Assembly (NCBI GenBank): GCA_023423335.1
Contig: JAFAFU010000005.1
Coordinates: forward strand, 4,706 to 68,705
DNA from: Bacillota bacterium
Lineage (GTDB): Bacteria > Bacillota > Clostridia > Lachnospirales > Lachnospiraceae
Direction: 5' to 3'
DNA length: 64,000 bases
Of this stretch, positions 54,048-63,183 are shown piece by piece. Each line of letters begins with the position of its first letter. Position 1 is the first letter of the stretch. Under the pieces are notes generated by a model. It searched no databases and was not told the origin of the DNA. It saw only the letters and a program-made list of their open reading frames with translations. A program made the position numbers and the translations under genes.

Positions 54048-55169
54048 TTAACGCCAAATTTCATCCGTCATCAGCTTTAATACTATTTCACTGCATTTTT
54101 CCAGATCATCCAAGGTGGTGTATTCCTGACAGGAATGCACCTTATGCATTCCACAGGCAAGAACGATACCCACAATTCCGTTTTGGGCAAAATTATTATT
54201 ATCACTTCCCCCAAAGGTTTCAATGAGCTTAACGGGTATCTGCAAATCTTCGCATGCCTGTGCAAATCTCCTTATGACCGGATGCTCCGGAGCAACTTCA
54301 TAAGCATGACACCCGAAGGTGGATTCAAATTCGCAGCAGGCCTGATACTTCCTTGCCGTCTCCTTCAGGATTATTTCCAGCTCCTTTGCCACAGTCACAC
54401 AACGTTCGTGCTTCTGACTCCGGACCTCTCCCTTCAGGATGCATCGTTCCGGCACAATATTCCTGGCCATACCGCCCTCAATCTGACCAATATTCACTGT
54501 TGTCTCCTCATCCAGTCTGCCCTGCCTGATGTGGGAGATTGCTTTTGCAGCAACCGCAATCGCATTGATTCCCTGTTCCGGTGCAAATCCGGCATGGGAG
54601 GCCTTCCCTGTGATTGCCGCGGTAAAGGAAACCAGGGTGGGAGCCTTCCTGGCCGCCGTACCGATGGGCCCGTCCAGATCAAGCACATAGGCTTCCCTGG
54701 CTCTGATTTTGCTGTAATCAAACAAGCGGCTTCCCTGGATATACACTTCCTCCGCTACCGGGAATAATATCTCTATCCTTCTATGAGAAAGCCCAAGCTC
54801 CCTGGCCGTTCTGACTGCTTCCAGGATAGCAACCACTCCGGACAGGTCATCCGCACCCAGTACCGTAGTCCCATCGCTGGTAATCGTACCGTCCTCATGC
54901 AGGATCGCTTTTTTCCCAATTCCCGGATCTACCGTATCCATATGGGCAGAAAACAGTATGGGGTCCCCCTGCAGGGTTCCTTCCAGATAACCATATATAT
55001 TTCCGCAATTTCCTCCGAATTGTTCTCCTGCATGATCCTCTTCCACCTGAAAAGAGAGTTCTTTCAGCCGCCGGAGCAGCTCGTCGGCCATCGCCCTCTC
55101 CCGATAGGATACCGCATCAATGGAAACCAGTCTGCCAAACTCCTCTCCGAGCCTCAATCTGTTTATCAT
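54048..55169 (-). CDS. M20 family metallopeptidase (peptidase T-like)
   Basis: The 373-residue di-zinc peptidase has FSAHMDTVDPG, VLGADDLSGVVAI, the catalytic-Glu region PVAEEVYIQGS and ETFGGSDNNNF. The dimerisation domain (GKASHAGFAPEQG) is inserted in the middle. It resembles the PepT-like group that hydrolyses small peptides. GGAGGG lies 6 nt before the ATG. It appears monocistronic. Confidence 0.92.
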   Translation of the reverse strand: MINRLRLGEEFGRLVSIDAVSYRERAMADELLRRLKELSFQVEEDHAGEQFGGNCGNIYGYLEGTLQGDPILFSAHMDTVDPGIGKKAILHEDGTITSDGTTVLGADDLSGVVAILEAVRTARELGLSHRRIEILFPVAEEVYIQGSRLFDYSKIRAREAYVLDLDGPIGTAARKAPTLVSFTAAITGKASHAGFAPEQGINAIAVAAKAISHIRQGRLDEETTVNIGQIEGGMARNIVPERCILKGEVRSQKHERCVTVAKELEIILKETARKYQACCEFESTFGCHAYEVAPEHPVIRRFAQACEDLQIPVKLIETFGGSDNNNFAQNGIVGIVLACGMHKVHSCQEYTTLDDLEKCSEIVLKLMTDEIWR

Positions 55170-55270
55170 GAATAGCCCTCCCCGTCTGCATAATTGTATG
55201 ATAGGAACCGGTTCTTATCAGCCTTGATAAGATCTCGGTCCTTATTCTTCATTATAGCCTCTGCCAGATA

Positions 55271-55311
55271 AAAAGTCTGCCCCTGAAATAAAAATTATTC
55301 CGGGGGCAGAC
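55271..55311 (-). terminator. Terminator of the polysaccharide deacetylase gene
   Basis: GTCTGCCCC (55275-55283) pairs with GGGGCAGAC (55303-55311). On the minus strand it is followed by TTTTT. It lies 34 nt past the stop. Confidence 0.85.
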
Positions 55312-55344
55312 CTAAAATAGAAGGATGAAATGCTGTTATAATAA

Positions 55345-56148
55345 TTACCAGGCAGGATTCGTCCAGAGCTTACTCTCAACGTTCGGATCAACGCCCTTTA
55401 ATTCAAATAATTTACTTATTGTTACAAAGGCAAAACCATTATCTCTCAATCCCTGGATCATGTCGTCCAGAGCTTCTACCGTGTTCATATTCCCATTGAA
55501 ATCATGAAGAAGTACAATATCGCCGTCCTGCGCATTTGCTATGATGGTTTCCGACCTCTTCTCTGCCGTAACGGAAGCATCCCAGTCAACACAATTAATA
55601 CCATTTATGAAGGGAAGATCAATGCTCTCATACATTTGCACACTGGTGGCAATGAAGGGGGGTCTGAAGAATGCCGGTGTGACACCAACCATTTCAAATA
55701 TCTTATCGCTGGTATCCTGAATCTCTTTCTTAAGCTCTTCGTCCGTCATAGTACTCATATTCTTATGGGACCAGGAATGATTGGCAATCTCACAGCCCAG
55801 TTCCAGCTGTCTCTCCATAACGGCTTTCGTATCATCATTAATGTTCTGTCCGATCAGAAAGAAGGAAGCCACAACTCCCTGCTCTTCTAAAATATCAAGA
55901 ACTAAAGGTGTTATTTGAAGGTTCGGGCCGTCATCAAAGGTCAGGGCAATCAGCTTCTTGCCGGTATAATCCTCTTCCGGTTCCGGCTCAGGAGTCGGTG
56001 TGGCTGTAGGCGCTGCAGTCGGTTCAGCAGTAGGCTCCGCTGCTTCGGTCGGTGTAATCTCTTTCACGGTTTCTTTCTCCTTTCCAGAGCAAGCCATAAG
56101 TAATGTCATCATAATACAGATTAATGCTACGGTTATTATCCTTTTCAT
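55345..56148 (-). CDS. Polysaccharide deacetylase lipoprotein (NodB domain)
   Basis: The 267-residue lipoprotein has signal sequence and lipobox LLMACS, then a Pro/Thr/Ala-rich linker of TAEPTAAPTATPTPEP type. Its NodB domain has ALTFDDGP, the metal-binding NHSWSHKN and RPPF. It is predicted to remove acetyl groups from peptidoglycan or another surface glycan. ATG 56148 has GGAGG 5 nt upstream. It has its own promoter at 56249-56277. Confidence 0.93.
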   Translation of the reverse strand: MKRIITVALICIMMTLLMACSGKEKETVKEITPTEAAEPTAEPTAAPTATPTPEPEPEEDYTGKKLIALTFDDGPNLQITPLVLDILEEQGVVASFFLIGQNINDDTKAVMERQLELGCEIANHSWSHKNMSTMTDEELKKEIQDTSDKIFEMVGVTPAFFRPPFIATSVQMYESIDLPFINGINCVDWDASVTAEKRSETIIANAQDGDIVLLHDFNGNMNTVEALDDMIQGLRDNGFAFVTISKLFELKGVDPNVESKLWTNPAW

Positions 56149-56248
56149 AAATACCTCCATCTCCCGCTGCCGCGGTAATAATCATGAATCCCCCGGATCC
56201 ATTTATGCCGCACAGATTGATATCCCTGCACTGCATCCCCATGGTCTT

Positions 56249-56277
56249 ATTGTAGCAAATCAAGGAGCATCAATCAA
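56249..56277 (-). promoter_or_regulatory. Promoter of the polysaccharide deacetylase gene
   Basis: On the minus strand TTGATT (56272-56277) and TACAAT (56249-56254) are 17 nt apart. The predicted leader is about 95 nt. Confidence 0.6.
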
Positions 56278-56337
56278 ATAACTATATTATAATCAAAACT
56301 ATAAGTCATGAATTATATCCGTGCATAAGCAGATTAG

Positions 56338-56435
56338 TCCATGAAAAATATATCCGTCCCGCATGCTTGCATGAAGAGGCGGAATTTTTTTCATGGATAA
56401 GTGCAACGCGAACGAGGAAGCGAAGCTTCCTCGTT
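56338..56435 (+). ncRNA. Candidate small RNA or orphan terminator in a divergent gap
   Basis: TCCATGAAAAA (56338-56348) pairs with TTTTTCATGGA (56387-56397) and encloses TCCG..CATGC/GCATG..CGGA followed by seven T on the plus strand. A second perfect hairpin AACGAGGAAGC-GAA-GCTTCCTCGTT follows at 56411-56435. The flanking genes point away from each other, so no known transcript needs a terminator here. A short plus-strand RNA is one explanation. Confidence 0.35.
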
Positions 56436-56576
56436 GCTAATCTATTCATAGATTCATTCCCACAGCTTCTTTGCTGTTAATCTGCTCATTACATATTTCC
56501 AAAATGCTAAATATGTTTACATAATTCATGGCATAATATTCACGGTGTAAAAATAATGGATGAAAGGATAATGGAT

Positions 56577-56828
56577 ATGTCAAAAACAATACTAGGCTTC
56601 GTCCTCCATGACCGGATCAAAAAGGCTGCCCAGGTACAGGAGCTGTTAACAAAGTACGGCTGTGAGATTAATACCAGAATCGGCCTCCATGCCGCTTCCG
56701 AGGATACCTGCAGTAAGGATGGCTTAATTCTGCTGGAGTTCATCGATAATGCAGAGAAGGCGGTAAAGGAATTTGAAAAAGAGCTGAAGGATATCGCCGA
56801 GGTGGATGTTAAAAAGATGGTATTCTGA
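56577..56828 (+). CDS. Small ferredoxin-fold protein, possibly TM1266-like
   Basis: The 83-residue protein has a beta-alpha-beta pattern: TILGFVLHDRIKKAAQVQELLTKYG, then RIGLH, GLILLEFIDN and AVKEFEKELKDIAEVDVKKMVF. This layout recalls the small iron-hydrogenase-associated regulator family (TM1266-like) or a stand-alone ACT/NikR-C domain. ATG 56577 is favoured because AAGGAT lies upstream, with ATG 56571 and 56556 as alternatives. No hydrogenase gene is adjacent. A strong terminator follows. Confidence 0.55.
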   Translation: MSKTILGFVLHDRIKKAAQVQELLTKYGCEINTRIGLHAASEDTCSKDGLILLEFIDNAEKAVKEFEKELKDIAEVDVKKMVF

Positions 56829-56852
56829 CCCAGAAGCAAGTCCCTGTAAGCC

Positions 56853-56911
56853 AAAAGAGCTGCCATGGAATAAGGAGCAAAATGTCCCCCTTCTATGGCA
56901 GCTCTTTTTTT
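56853..56911. terminator. Bidirectional terminator between convergent genes
   Basis: AAAAGAGCTGCCAT (56853-56866) pairs with ATGGCAGCTCTTTT (56895-56908), followed by more T. The A run on the left serves the minus strand, so it stops both the small gene and the FtsX-type gene. Confidence 0.88.
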
Positions 56912-56914
56912 ATA

Positions 56915-59536
56915 TCAGATAATTTCCTGCTTCAAGGCATCGATAATGTTCTCCTTCTTAACCTTTCTGGCCGCATATAGCATAGCGGTGCTGACCATCA
57001 GAAATACCGCGGCAATCACAATAATTATACTGTTGACCGGCAGAAGGAAGGGAAATTCGAATTTCCTCATTAAGGTTATATACATAAGGTATATCGCGCC
57101 AATACTGGCTGGCAGACCATATAGCAAGGCTTTTATGCCATAAAACATGCTCTCATAATTCAGCATAATATTAAATCCCTTCGGGGTAATACCAATTGAT
57201 TTTAACATTGCAAATTCCCGCTTTCTCAGCGCAATGCTGGTGGACACCGTATTCAGGATATTCGCCGCACATATGGCTGAAATGAGGATGATGAAGGCAT
57301 AGGTAAATATGGATAACAGCAATACCACCTGTTCCTCCGACTTACGGGAGGCGTATAAATTATATGAACGCAATTTACTGTTCCCAACCTGCGACTGGAG
57401 ATTTTCAATATTCTCCTGCAGAGTCATAGGCTCCTTGCCGCTGAGAAATACCTGCGTACTAATTCTTTCAGTCACATCTAACCCTTCGGTTAAACGATTA
57501 AAATAATCTCTGGAAAGAATGATATGAAAATTTGCATACTTACCATGGGATTGGATTCCCATGGGCATATGTCCGGTTAATGCCGCTACCCTCAGAGGTT
57601 CCAGTGATACTATGCGTTCGGTATCCGGAAGCTGGCAGGACAACTCCAGTTCATCCCCAATGGAATATTTGACGGCTCTTGCCTCCACATACTTACCCTT
57701 TGCATCATCAGCATATTTAATCGTATCTATAATAACTGCTCCGGGCTGCTCCGGGTCCGTGAGCTTCTTATAATCAAGCCCTGCCTCCTCGGCATAACGC
57801 TGCAATACTTCATCGCTCAAAACATTGACGGTAACATTATAGGGATACTTTCCATCCATCAAAGAAAATGATTTATACTCCTCAAGATAATCCGCAATCT
57901 TTTCCTCCGGTATCCAGGCGGATACCTCAAGGCTCTCTACAACCGACAGCTCTTCAATATCCTCCAGGGTAACGATCCTTCTTATAAGGTCTGCATTCTC
58001 AGCATCATTGTCACCATATACGGTTGCCACAATGTCATAGTTTATGCCGTTCTGGGTCAAATACAAGGCTTTTTTCAAATTCTCCGTAAAGGCAGATACC
58101 ACAAGGAACAAAAGCATACTGATAATCAGGGAGAATACCGTAGCTTTATATCTTTTCTTATTCCTTTTCAGATTTTTAAGACCCAGTTCCCCTTCGATTC
58201 CAAAGATTTTTCTTGTAAGCCTCCAGGTCCTGACCTGCTTCCTGGTCACCTTCACATCCGTGGACTGGCGGATCGCATCTATGGCTGATATACGGGAGGC
58301 TCTTCTTGCAGGGAGATAGGTGGATATCAGGATGGTCCCGGACGATATAATAACAGCCGCAAGAATGGCGGACGGGAAAAACGCCACCCTGAGTCCGGTA
58401 GATACCCCCAAGGTATCGGTTAAAATCGGGTTAATGAAGAAAAATGTAATTCCCAATCCGATGTGACCTGCGGCAATACCGATGGGAATACTGATTGCCC
58501 CGATGACAGCCCCTTCAAAGAAAACGGAATTTCGCTTCTGCTTCTTCGTAGCCCCGACACTGGACATCATGCCCAGATGCCTGGACCGTTCCGATACGGA
58601 AATTGCAAATGCGTTATAAATTAGGGATATCGACCCGATTACAATAATCCCCATAATAATCACGGATAAGGTATACATCATTCCTCTTAAAGCATCATCC
58701 TTGACCGCACCGTAATATCTGAGTAATCCATGGTTAAACCGAAGTCCGCCAATCCCATTCTCCCCGGCCAGATTTGTGGCATAATCAAATATATCATTAT
58801 TAATATGCTTAACGACTACGGCTGCATCAAAGGTCTCATCCGCTGATACCGATTGCGGATCGATATAGGAAATGGCTGTATATCCCGGTGACCAGGTATA
58901 TTCCCTTGCAGGACGTTCCATGATACCGACGATGGTATAGATCTTCGTTAAATCCTCCGTAAGCACCTCGGCAACCTGATTCTCCCTCCATAGCAGGGCA
59001 TAATCCTGCTGCATTGCCCCGACACCTTCCATTCCTTCCGCCAGCTCTGTCGGATAGCGCTGGCCGATGGTCAGATTAAGGACATCTCCGACGGAATACT
59101 CCACCTTCGCATTGGAAATCACTGCTTCTGATATTACGAGCTCCTCCGGCTTCTCCGGCATTCTGCCCTCAATCAATTTAATCGGGAATTTCGTATAGCC
59201 TTCCCTGCTGTATTCCTCAATGAAGAGATAGGGCTTATTGTGGTTTGCGCTGCCCTGCAAAGGGGCGAAGCCAAGATCCCTTCGCATGATGACTGTTTTC
59301 GTTTCACCGGCGCTCTTGATCGCCTCCAGCTGTTTTAAATTGACATTCTGATAGAGAACATGCCATTCACCGGTATTTGCCATGGTTTCTCTTTTGGCCA
59401 GGTCAATAAAGCAAAGAGAAAGCAGGGAAACGGCTGTAATCATCGCCGCGGATATAATCGTACCTATGATCGTAATCAGGGTCCGTTTCCGGTTCAGCTT
59501 CATCTGCCGCAGAGTCAGTTTATTGACGATATTCAT
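56915..59536 (-). CDS. ABC transporter permease with two FtsX domains
   Basis: The 873-residue protein has a membrane helix at the N-terminus and a large outside domain (about 50-270). A first FtsX core of three helices (around 285-410) precedes a second helix-domain-FtsX unit ending with LPASIGAIYLMYITL. Such duplicated permeases work as lipoprotein or peptide exporters or as sensors of antimicrobial peptides. It overlaps the ATPase stop by 4 nt (ATGA). No two-component genes are adjacent to indicate its trigger. Confidence 0.9.
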   Translation of the reverse strand: MNIVNKLTLRQMKLNRKRTLITIIGTIISAAMITAVSLLSLCFIDLAKRETMANTGEWHVLYQNVNLKQLEAIKSAGETKTVIMRRDLGFAPLQGSANHNKPYLFIEEYSREGYTKFPIKLIEGRMPEKPEELVISEAVISNAKVEYSVGDVLNLTIGQRYPTELAEGMEGVGAMQQDYALLWRENQVAEVLTEDLTKIYTIVGIMERPAREYTWSPGYTAISYIDPQSVSADETFDAAVVVKHINNDIFDYATNLAGENGIGGLRFNHGLLRYYGAVKDDALRGMMYTLSVIIMGIIVIGSISLIYNAFAISVSERSRHLGMMSSVGATKKQKRNSVFFEGAVIGAISIPIGIAAGHIGLGITFFFINPILTDTLGVSTGLRVAFFPSAILAAVIISSGTILISTYLPARRASRISAIDAIRQSTDVKVTRKQVRTWRLTRKIFGIEGELGLKNLKRNKKRYKATVFSLIISMLLFLVVSAFTENLKKALYLTQNGINYDIVATVYGDNDAENADLIRRIVTLEDIEELSVVESLEVSAWIPEEKIADYLEEYKSFSLMDGKYPYNVTVNVLSDEVLQRYAEEAGLDYKKLTDPEQPGAVIIDTIKYADDAKGKYVEARAVKYSIGDELELSCQLPDTERIVSLEPLRVAALTGHMPMGIQSHGKYANFHIILSRDYFNRLTEGLDVTERISTQVFLSGKEPMTLQENIENLQSQVGNSKLRSYNLYASRKSEEQVVLLLSIFTYAFIILISAICAANILNTVSTSIALRKREFAMLKSIGITPKGFNIMLNYESMFYGIKALLYGLPASIGAIYLMYITLMRKFEFPFLLPVNSIIIVIAAVFLMVSTAMLYAARKVKKENIIDALKQEII

Positions 59537-60216
59537 GGACGTATCACCTCATTCTTTGTAATGCAGCCGTCTTCAATGGCAATGATCCGGTCTGCCTGAA
59601 GAGCGATCCGCTCATCATGAGTGATAATCAACAGGGTCTGACGGAAGGTTTTATTGAACATCTTCAGTAATTCGATGATTTCCGTACTGTTTTTGCTGTC
59701 CAGGTTGCCGGTTGGTTCATCTGCCAGCATAATGGCCGGATTATTGATCAAGGCCCGTCCGATGGAAACTCTTTGCTGCTGGCCCCCGGAAAGCTGGTTT
59801 GGAAGATATCCCAGACGGTCTTTAAGCCCAAGGGTTTTAACGATGTTGTCCAGCAGATTCCTGTCCAGCTGCTGTCCATCCAGAAGTATGGGCAAAGTAA
59901 TATTCTCCTCTACGGTGAGTACCGGTATCAGATTATAAAACTGGTATACCAGACCGATCTGCCTGCGCCTAAATATCGCCAACTGAGTTTCGTTCATATC
60001 ATAAATATCCGTATTATCCAGCAATACCCTCCCCGAGGTCGGACGATCCACTCCTCCCAGCAGGTGGAGCAATGTGGATTTACCGGAGCCCGAAGGTCCG
60101 ATGATAGCCACAAATTCTCCCTTTTCTACGGTAAAGGACACATTGTTCAGTGCCTTTACGGCTGTCTCCCCATTTCCATACTGCTTGGAAAGGTTTTCTA
60201 CTCTTAATATCTCCAT
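59533..60216 (-). CDS. ABC transporter ATP-binding protein (MacB/LolD type)
   Basis: The 227-residue ATPase has Walker A GPSGSGKST, signature LSGGQQQR and Walker B IMLADEPTGNLDS. The latter motif with GNLD marks the MacB/LolD/FtsE group that partners FtsX-type permeases. GGAGG lies 7 nt before the ATG. It is the first gene of a two-gene operon. Confidence 0.95.
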   Translation of the reverse strand: MEILRVENLSKQYGNGETAVKALNNVSFTVEKGEFVAIIGPSGSGKSTLLHLLGGVDRPTSGRVLLDNTDIYDMNETQLAIFRRRQIGLVYQFYNLIPVLTVEENITLPILLDGQQLDRNLLDNIVKTLGLKDRLGYLPNQLSGGQQQRVSIGRALINNPAIMLADEPTGNLDSKNSTEIIELLKMFNKTFRQTLLIITHDERIALQADRIIAIEDGCITKNEVIRP

Positions 60217-60321
60217 GATAATTTACCTCCCGTGAAAATCTCCGGCGGCGGTCAGAAGCCTCATTTCCTATACGGTGCAGCCGGATATGCTGTCATTCTA
60301 TCCAATACGGATGACTATAAA

Positions 60322-60348
60322 GTGACTGTGATATTACAATTCAGTCAC
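60322..60348. promoter_or_regulatory. Dyad upstream of the MacB-type operon
   Basis: GTGACTG (60322-60328) and CAGTCAC (60342-60348) form a 7-bp inverted repeat with 13-nt spacing. A minus-strand TTGACA (60362-60367) lies just upstream, so the dyad would overlap the expected -10. It could be an operator. Confidence 0.4.
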
Positions 60349-60401
60349 AATCAGTAAAAATTGTCAAGCATCTGTTACACAGATATCGTTATTGATACCG
60401 A

Positions 60402-60473
60402 CGATATGTGGAAATATCAACATTCTCCCCCCCTGACAACAGTATTCCATTTATTTCCACAGCTTTATCCACA
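60402..60473. other. DnaA-box-like motifs in an intergenic gap
   Basis: TTATCCACA (60465-60473) matches the DnaA box. ATTTCCACA (60453-60461) and the reverse-strand equivalent near 60404-60412 are close relatives. No dnaA or dnaN gene is near and there is no clear unwinding element, so this is not supported as an origin. The rest of the 60217-60678 gap holds only the dyad at 60322 and AT-rich DNA. Confidence 0.3.
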
Positions 60474-60678
60474 TGATCAACAATTATTTACATTTGCTGT
60501 TGTTGTGGCTTGCTTTTCTTTCCTACTTTTCAATATTTGCCTGATAAGGTATAATCTTATTAAGTATGATTCATGAATTTGCATAAAACATCCTGTTTGT
60601 CGGCCTGCCCCATAAAATCTAATTTGACCGGTATAAACAGTATAAATTAAAATTTAACATTGGGAGGAAATAATTATT

Positions 60679-61257
60679 ATGTCTGAAAAAGAAAAAATGC
60701 TGAACGGTGAATATTATATTAGTTGGGACGAAGATTTAACTGCTGAGAGAGAAAAGGCAAAAGACTTACTGTTTGAATTTAATAATCTGAAACCTTCTTT
60801 AAGATCGGAAAGAGAAAAAAGCATTCGTAAATTATTTGGAAGAACAGGTGAAAACTGTTGGATTGAATCGCCGTTTAATTGTGATTACGGATACAATATT
60901 TCGGTGGGAGATAATTTTTATACAAATACAAATTGCTGTATTTTGGATTGTGCAAAAGTTACAATTGGAAACAATGTATGGATAGGTCCAAATGTTGGAA
61001 TATATACACCGGAACATGCTTTCGACAGTGAAGAACGGACGAAAGGTTATGAACATGCTCTTCCTGTAGAAATTGGAAATAATGTATGGATATGCGGGGG
61101 CGTTACTATTACCGGCGGAGTTAAAATTGGTTCCGATACAATTATTGGTGCCGAAAGCGTTGTAATAAAAGATATCCCCGATAATGTAATTGCAGCAGGA
61201 AATCCCGCCCGGGTCATTAGAAAAATAACAGAGCAGGATAAAATACTTGTAAAGTAA
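60679..61257 (+). CDS. Maltose/galactoside O-acetyltransferase-type enzyme
   Basis: The 192-residue left-handed beta-helix acetyltransferase has an N-terminal Mac domain (EKEKMLNGEYYISWDEDL). The hexapeptide repeats carry the catalytic-His region YTPEHAFDSEER, and AGNPARVIRKI ends it. It transfers acetyl from acetyl-CoA to sugars. GGGAGG precedes the ATG. Its codons are much richer in A/T than the preceding 60 kb, suggesting that the region from here on was acquired separately. Confidence 0.9.
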   Translation: MSEKEKMLNGEYYISWDEDLTAEREKAKDLLFEFNNLKPSLRSEREKSIRKLFGRTGENCWIESPFNCDYGYNISVGDNFYTNTNCCILDCAKVTIGNNVWIGPNVGIYTPEHAFDSEERTKGYEHALPVEIGNNVWICGGVTITGGVKIGSDTIIGAESVVIKDIPDNVIAAGNPARVIRKITEQDKILVK

Positions 61258-61302
61258 AATTCCTACTTATTGGTGTTTATTAGCATAATGCGGAATTAAT
61301 TA

Positions 61303-61668
61303 GTGGCAGAAAATGATGATAGAAAGTTGATAGGGCAGATTGTTTTATATAAAACAAATATTATTGCATCTGATAATATTTATACTGAGCTTCTACTATC
61401 TCCAATAAGTGTTCATCCCGATTTTTTTCGTAGAGGAATTGCTCGTGCAATGATGTTTGAAGCTTTTCGAATTGCAAAAATTATGGGATTTACATCTATA
61501 TTCCTTTGTGGCAATCCAGACTTTTATCACAAGTTTGGGTTTAAGGCGTCTTATCAATATGGAATATTCCATATTGCTGACAAAACAAAAAAGGCTGAAT
61601 GGTGCATGGCTTTTGAATTGACCCCTGGGGCATTAACAGGTAAAACCGGAACTATTAACATACAATAA
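61303..61668 (+). pseudogene. GNAT acetyltransferase lacking its N-terminus
   Basis: The 121-residue frame (GTG start 61303) contains the acetyl-CoA loop region VHPDFFRRGIARAMM and a normal C-terminus (CMAFELTPGALTGKTGTI). Relatives of this type carry about 40 more N-terminal residues forming the first strand and helices, which are absent. No good ribosome site is seen. It is best read as a truncated remnant, although a short active form cannot be excluded. Confidence 0.6.
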
Positions 61669-61753
61669 TTCGTATAATTTCTATAGTGCTCAGATAAACA
61701 AGAATTTGTCGGGCGGTTTTCACTGCAGGTTATTTATATTATCGGAGGTAAAA

Positions 61754-62239
61754 ATGTTAAAATACAATGAGTTGCCTGATACTATGTATTTTGGCTCAGC
61801 GAAACAAATCCTCGAATTAAAAAATAAAGTATTTTTAACGCCCCATATAGGTATAGCGTCTTTATTCATCATAGATGATAGGGATTTATTTCCTAAAGGA
61901 TATAACTGTAATTGTAATATATCTTATCGTCAATGGAATTATTCAAATAACCTATTAGCTAAATCGCTAAAAACGATCAACGTACTCCATAATATAGCGG
62001 CATTTGAAAACAAAACTTTTGAAGGTCAGTCAAGCGGATATATTCATGTAGTGGATATAAGCAAAGTGAAAGACAAGTTATCATTATTTGTTACGAATGA
62101 CCCCGACAGAGAAGTAATATACAATGGCGAAGAGCCATTAATTATCATTAAATATATCCCTCATACGGTTCAATGGGATTTTAATTTTAGTCAAGATGAT
62201 GTAAAACAGTTTGGTGTTGGAACTGCTGAAAAAGTATAG
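61754..62239 (+). CDS. Protein of unknown function, possibly ADP-ribosyltransferase-like
   Basis: The 161-residue protein starts at ATG 61754, 5 nt after GGAGG. I do not recognise the family. The spacing of PDTMYFGSAK and FLTPHIGIASLFIIDD resembles the H/Y-G-S and T-P..A..F blocks of small ADP-ribosyltransferase-like domains. That resemblance is weak and no catalytic glutamate motif is evident. It lies in the AT-rich accessory stretch. Confidence 0.55.
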   Translation: MLKYNELPDTMYFGSAKQILELKNKVFLTPHIGIASLFIIDDRDLFPKGYNCNCNISYRQWNYSNNLLAKSLKTINVLHNIAAFENKTFEGQSSGYIHVVDISKVKDKLSLFVTNDPDREVIYNGEEPLIIIKYIPHTVQWDFNFSQDDVKQFGVGTAEKV

Positions 62240-62562
62240 ATTGAACTGTCGCGAATAAGCATAATGCGAAGCAGCCAAATTGCAATTTGTCAGGCAGTTT
62301 TTGAACTGCGGATTATTCAAAGCGAAACTGAGATTGGCAGAGGATTTATATGCGGCTTTCATGAAGGAGACTCCTAAAATCGGCTTTTGGCCGGACACCT
62401 TGGAACAGTCCCCGGAACAATCCGCTGAGAGTGTTTTGCTGCACTATGGAGAGCAATAGAGTCGGAGAAAATGATATTCATTTGTGTTCGAAATGGAAAA
62501 ACAGTTTGGTTTCACAGTATTGATAAAATACGTAAATAAACAGGAACTTGCAGGGAGGTACT
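62240..62562. other. Gap with remnant coding tail
   Basis: A plus-strand frame around 62328-62459 reads LRLAEDLYAAFMKETPKIGFWP..LLHYGEQ and stops. It is richer in GC than its surroundings and has no start or ribosome site, so it looks like the 3' end of a decayed gene. The string AAGCATAATGCGAA near 62256 recalls TTAGCATAATGCGGAA near 61280, perhaps a short repeat left by rearrangement. Confidence 0.35.
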
Positions 62563-63183
62563 ATGTCAAATAAAAATATAGGAAAAATAGGAACCATCAT
62601 AACAGGTATCTCTGTTATCGCCTTTGCGGTTTTTATGATTTTGGGAATGTTTATAAATACAGTTTTTCTTAGTTGTTTTTTCAGTATATTTATTGCAATA
62701 GGGTTTATTTCTTTTATGGTTTCATTATATATGTTAAATGAAGATAACAATAAAAAGGCTGTTGGTGTTACAGGAATTGCTTTTGGTGTTATATATGCGG
62801 TTTTAGTTTTCATTGTTTATTATGCTGAATGCACTACGATTAGGTTAAATCCCAATTTGAGTAATGAAGCATTATCCATAATCAGTTATAGCAGCTTAGG
62901 CAGTCTGTTTTTTAATTATAATTTATTGGGATATGCCTTTATGTCACTCTCAACTTTCCTGATTGGTTTTATCATTAAAACTACAAATAAAATTGGTAAG
63001 TATTTAAAAATAATGCTCATGATACACGGGATATTCTTTTTAAGTTGTTTGTTTATTCCGATGTTTCCTGTATTTACGGCAAGTACGAGCAATTTGGCTG
63101 GAACAATCCTATTAGAAATTTGGTGTATTTACTTTTTGCCTATATGTATATTGGGATATAAGTATTTTGGAATTGAAGGATAG
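62563..63183 (+). CDS. Integral membrane protein of unknown function
   Basis: The 206-residue protein has six predicted membrane helices in three close pairs and very little soluble sequence. GGGAGG lies 4 nt before ATG 62563. I do not recognise the family. Its A/T-rich codons match the adjacent accessory genes. No enzyme or transporter motif is visible. Confidence 0.65.
   Translation: MSNKNIGKIGTIITGISVIAFAVFMILGMFINTVFLSCFFSIFIAIGFISFMVSLYMLNEDNNKKAVGVTGIAFGVIYAVLVFIVYYAECTTIRLNPNLSNEALSIISYSSLGSLFFNYNLLGYAFMSLSTFLIGFIIKTTNKIGKYLKIMLMIHGIFFLSCLFIPMFPVFTASTSNLAGTILLEIWCIYFLPICILGYKYFGIEG

Noticed and set aside
60402..60473. Replication origin suggested by DnaA-box-like motifs
   Set aside because: Only one exact box, no dnaA/dnaN or ribosomal-protein neighbours and no AT-rich unwinding repeats.
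62138..62398. 86-codon minus-strand frame
   Set aside because: It overlaps the end of the plus-strand unknown gene and a remnant coding tail, with no ribosome site or family match.
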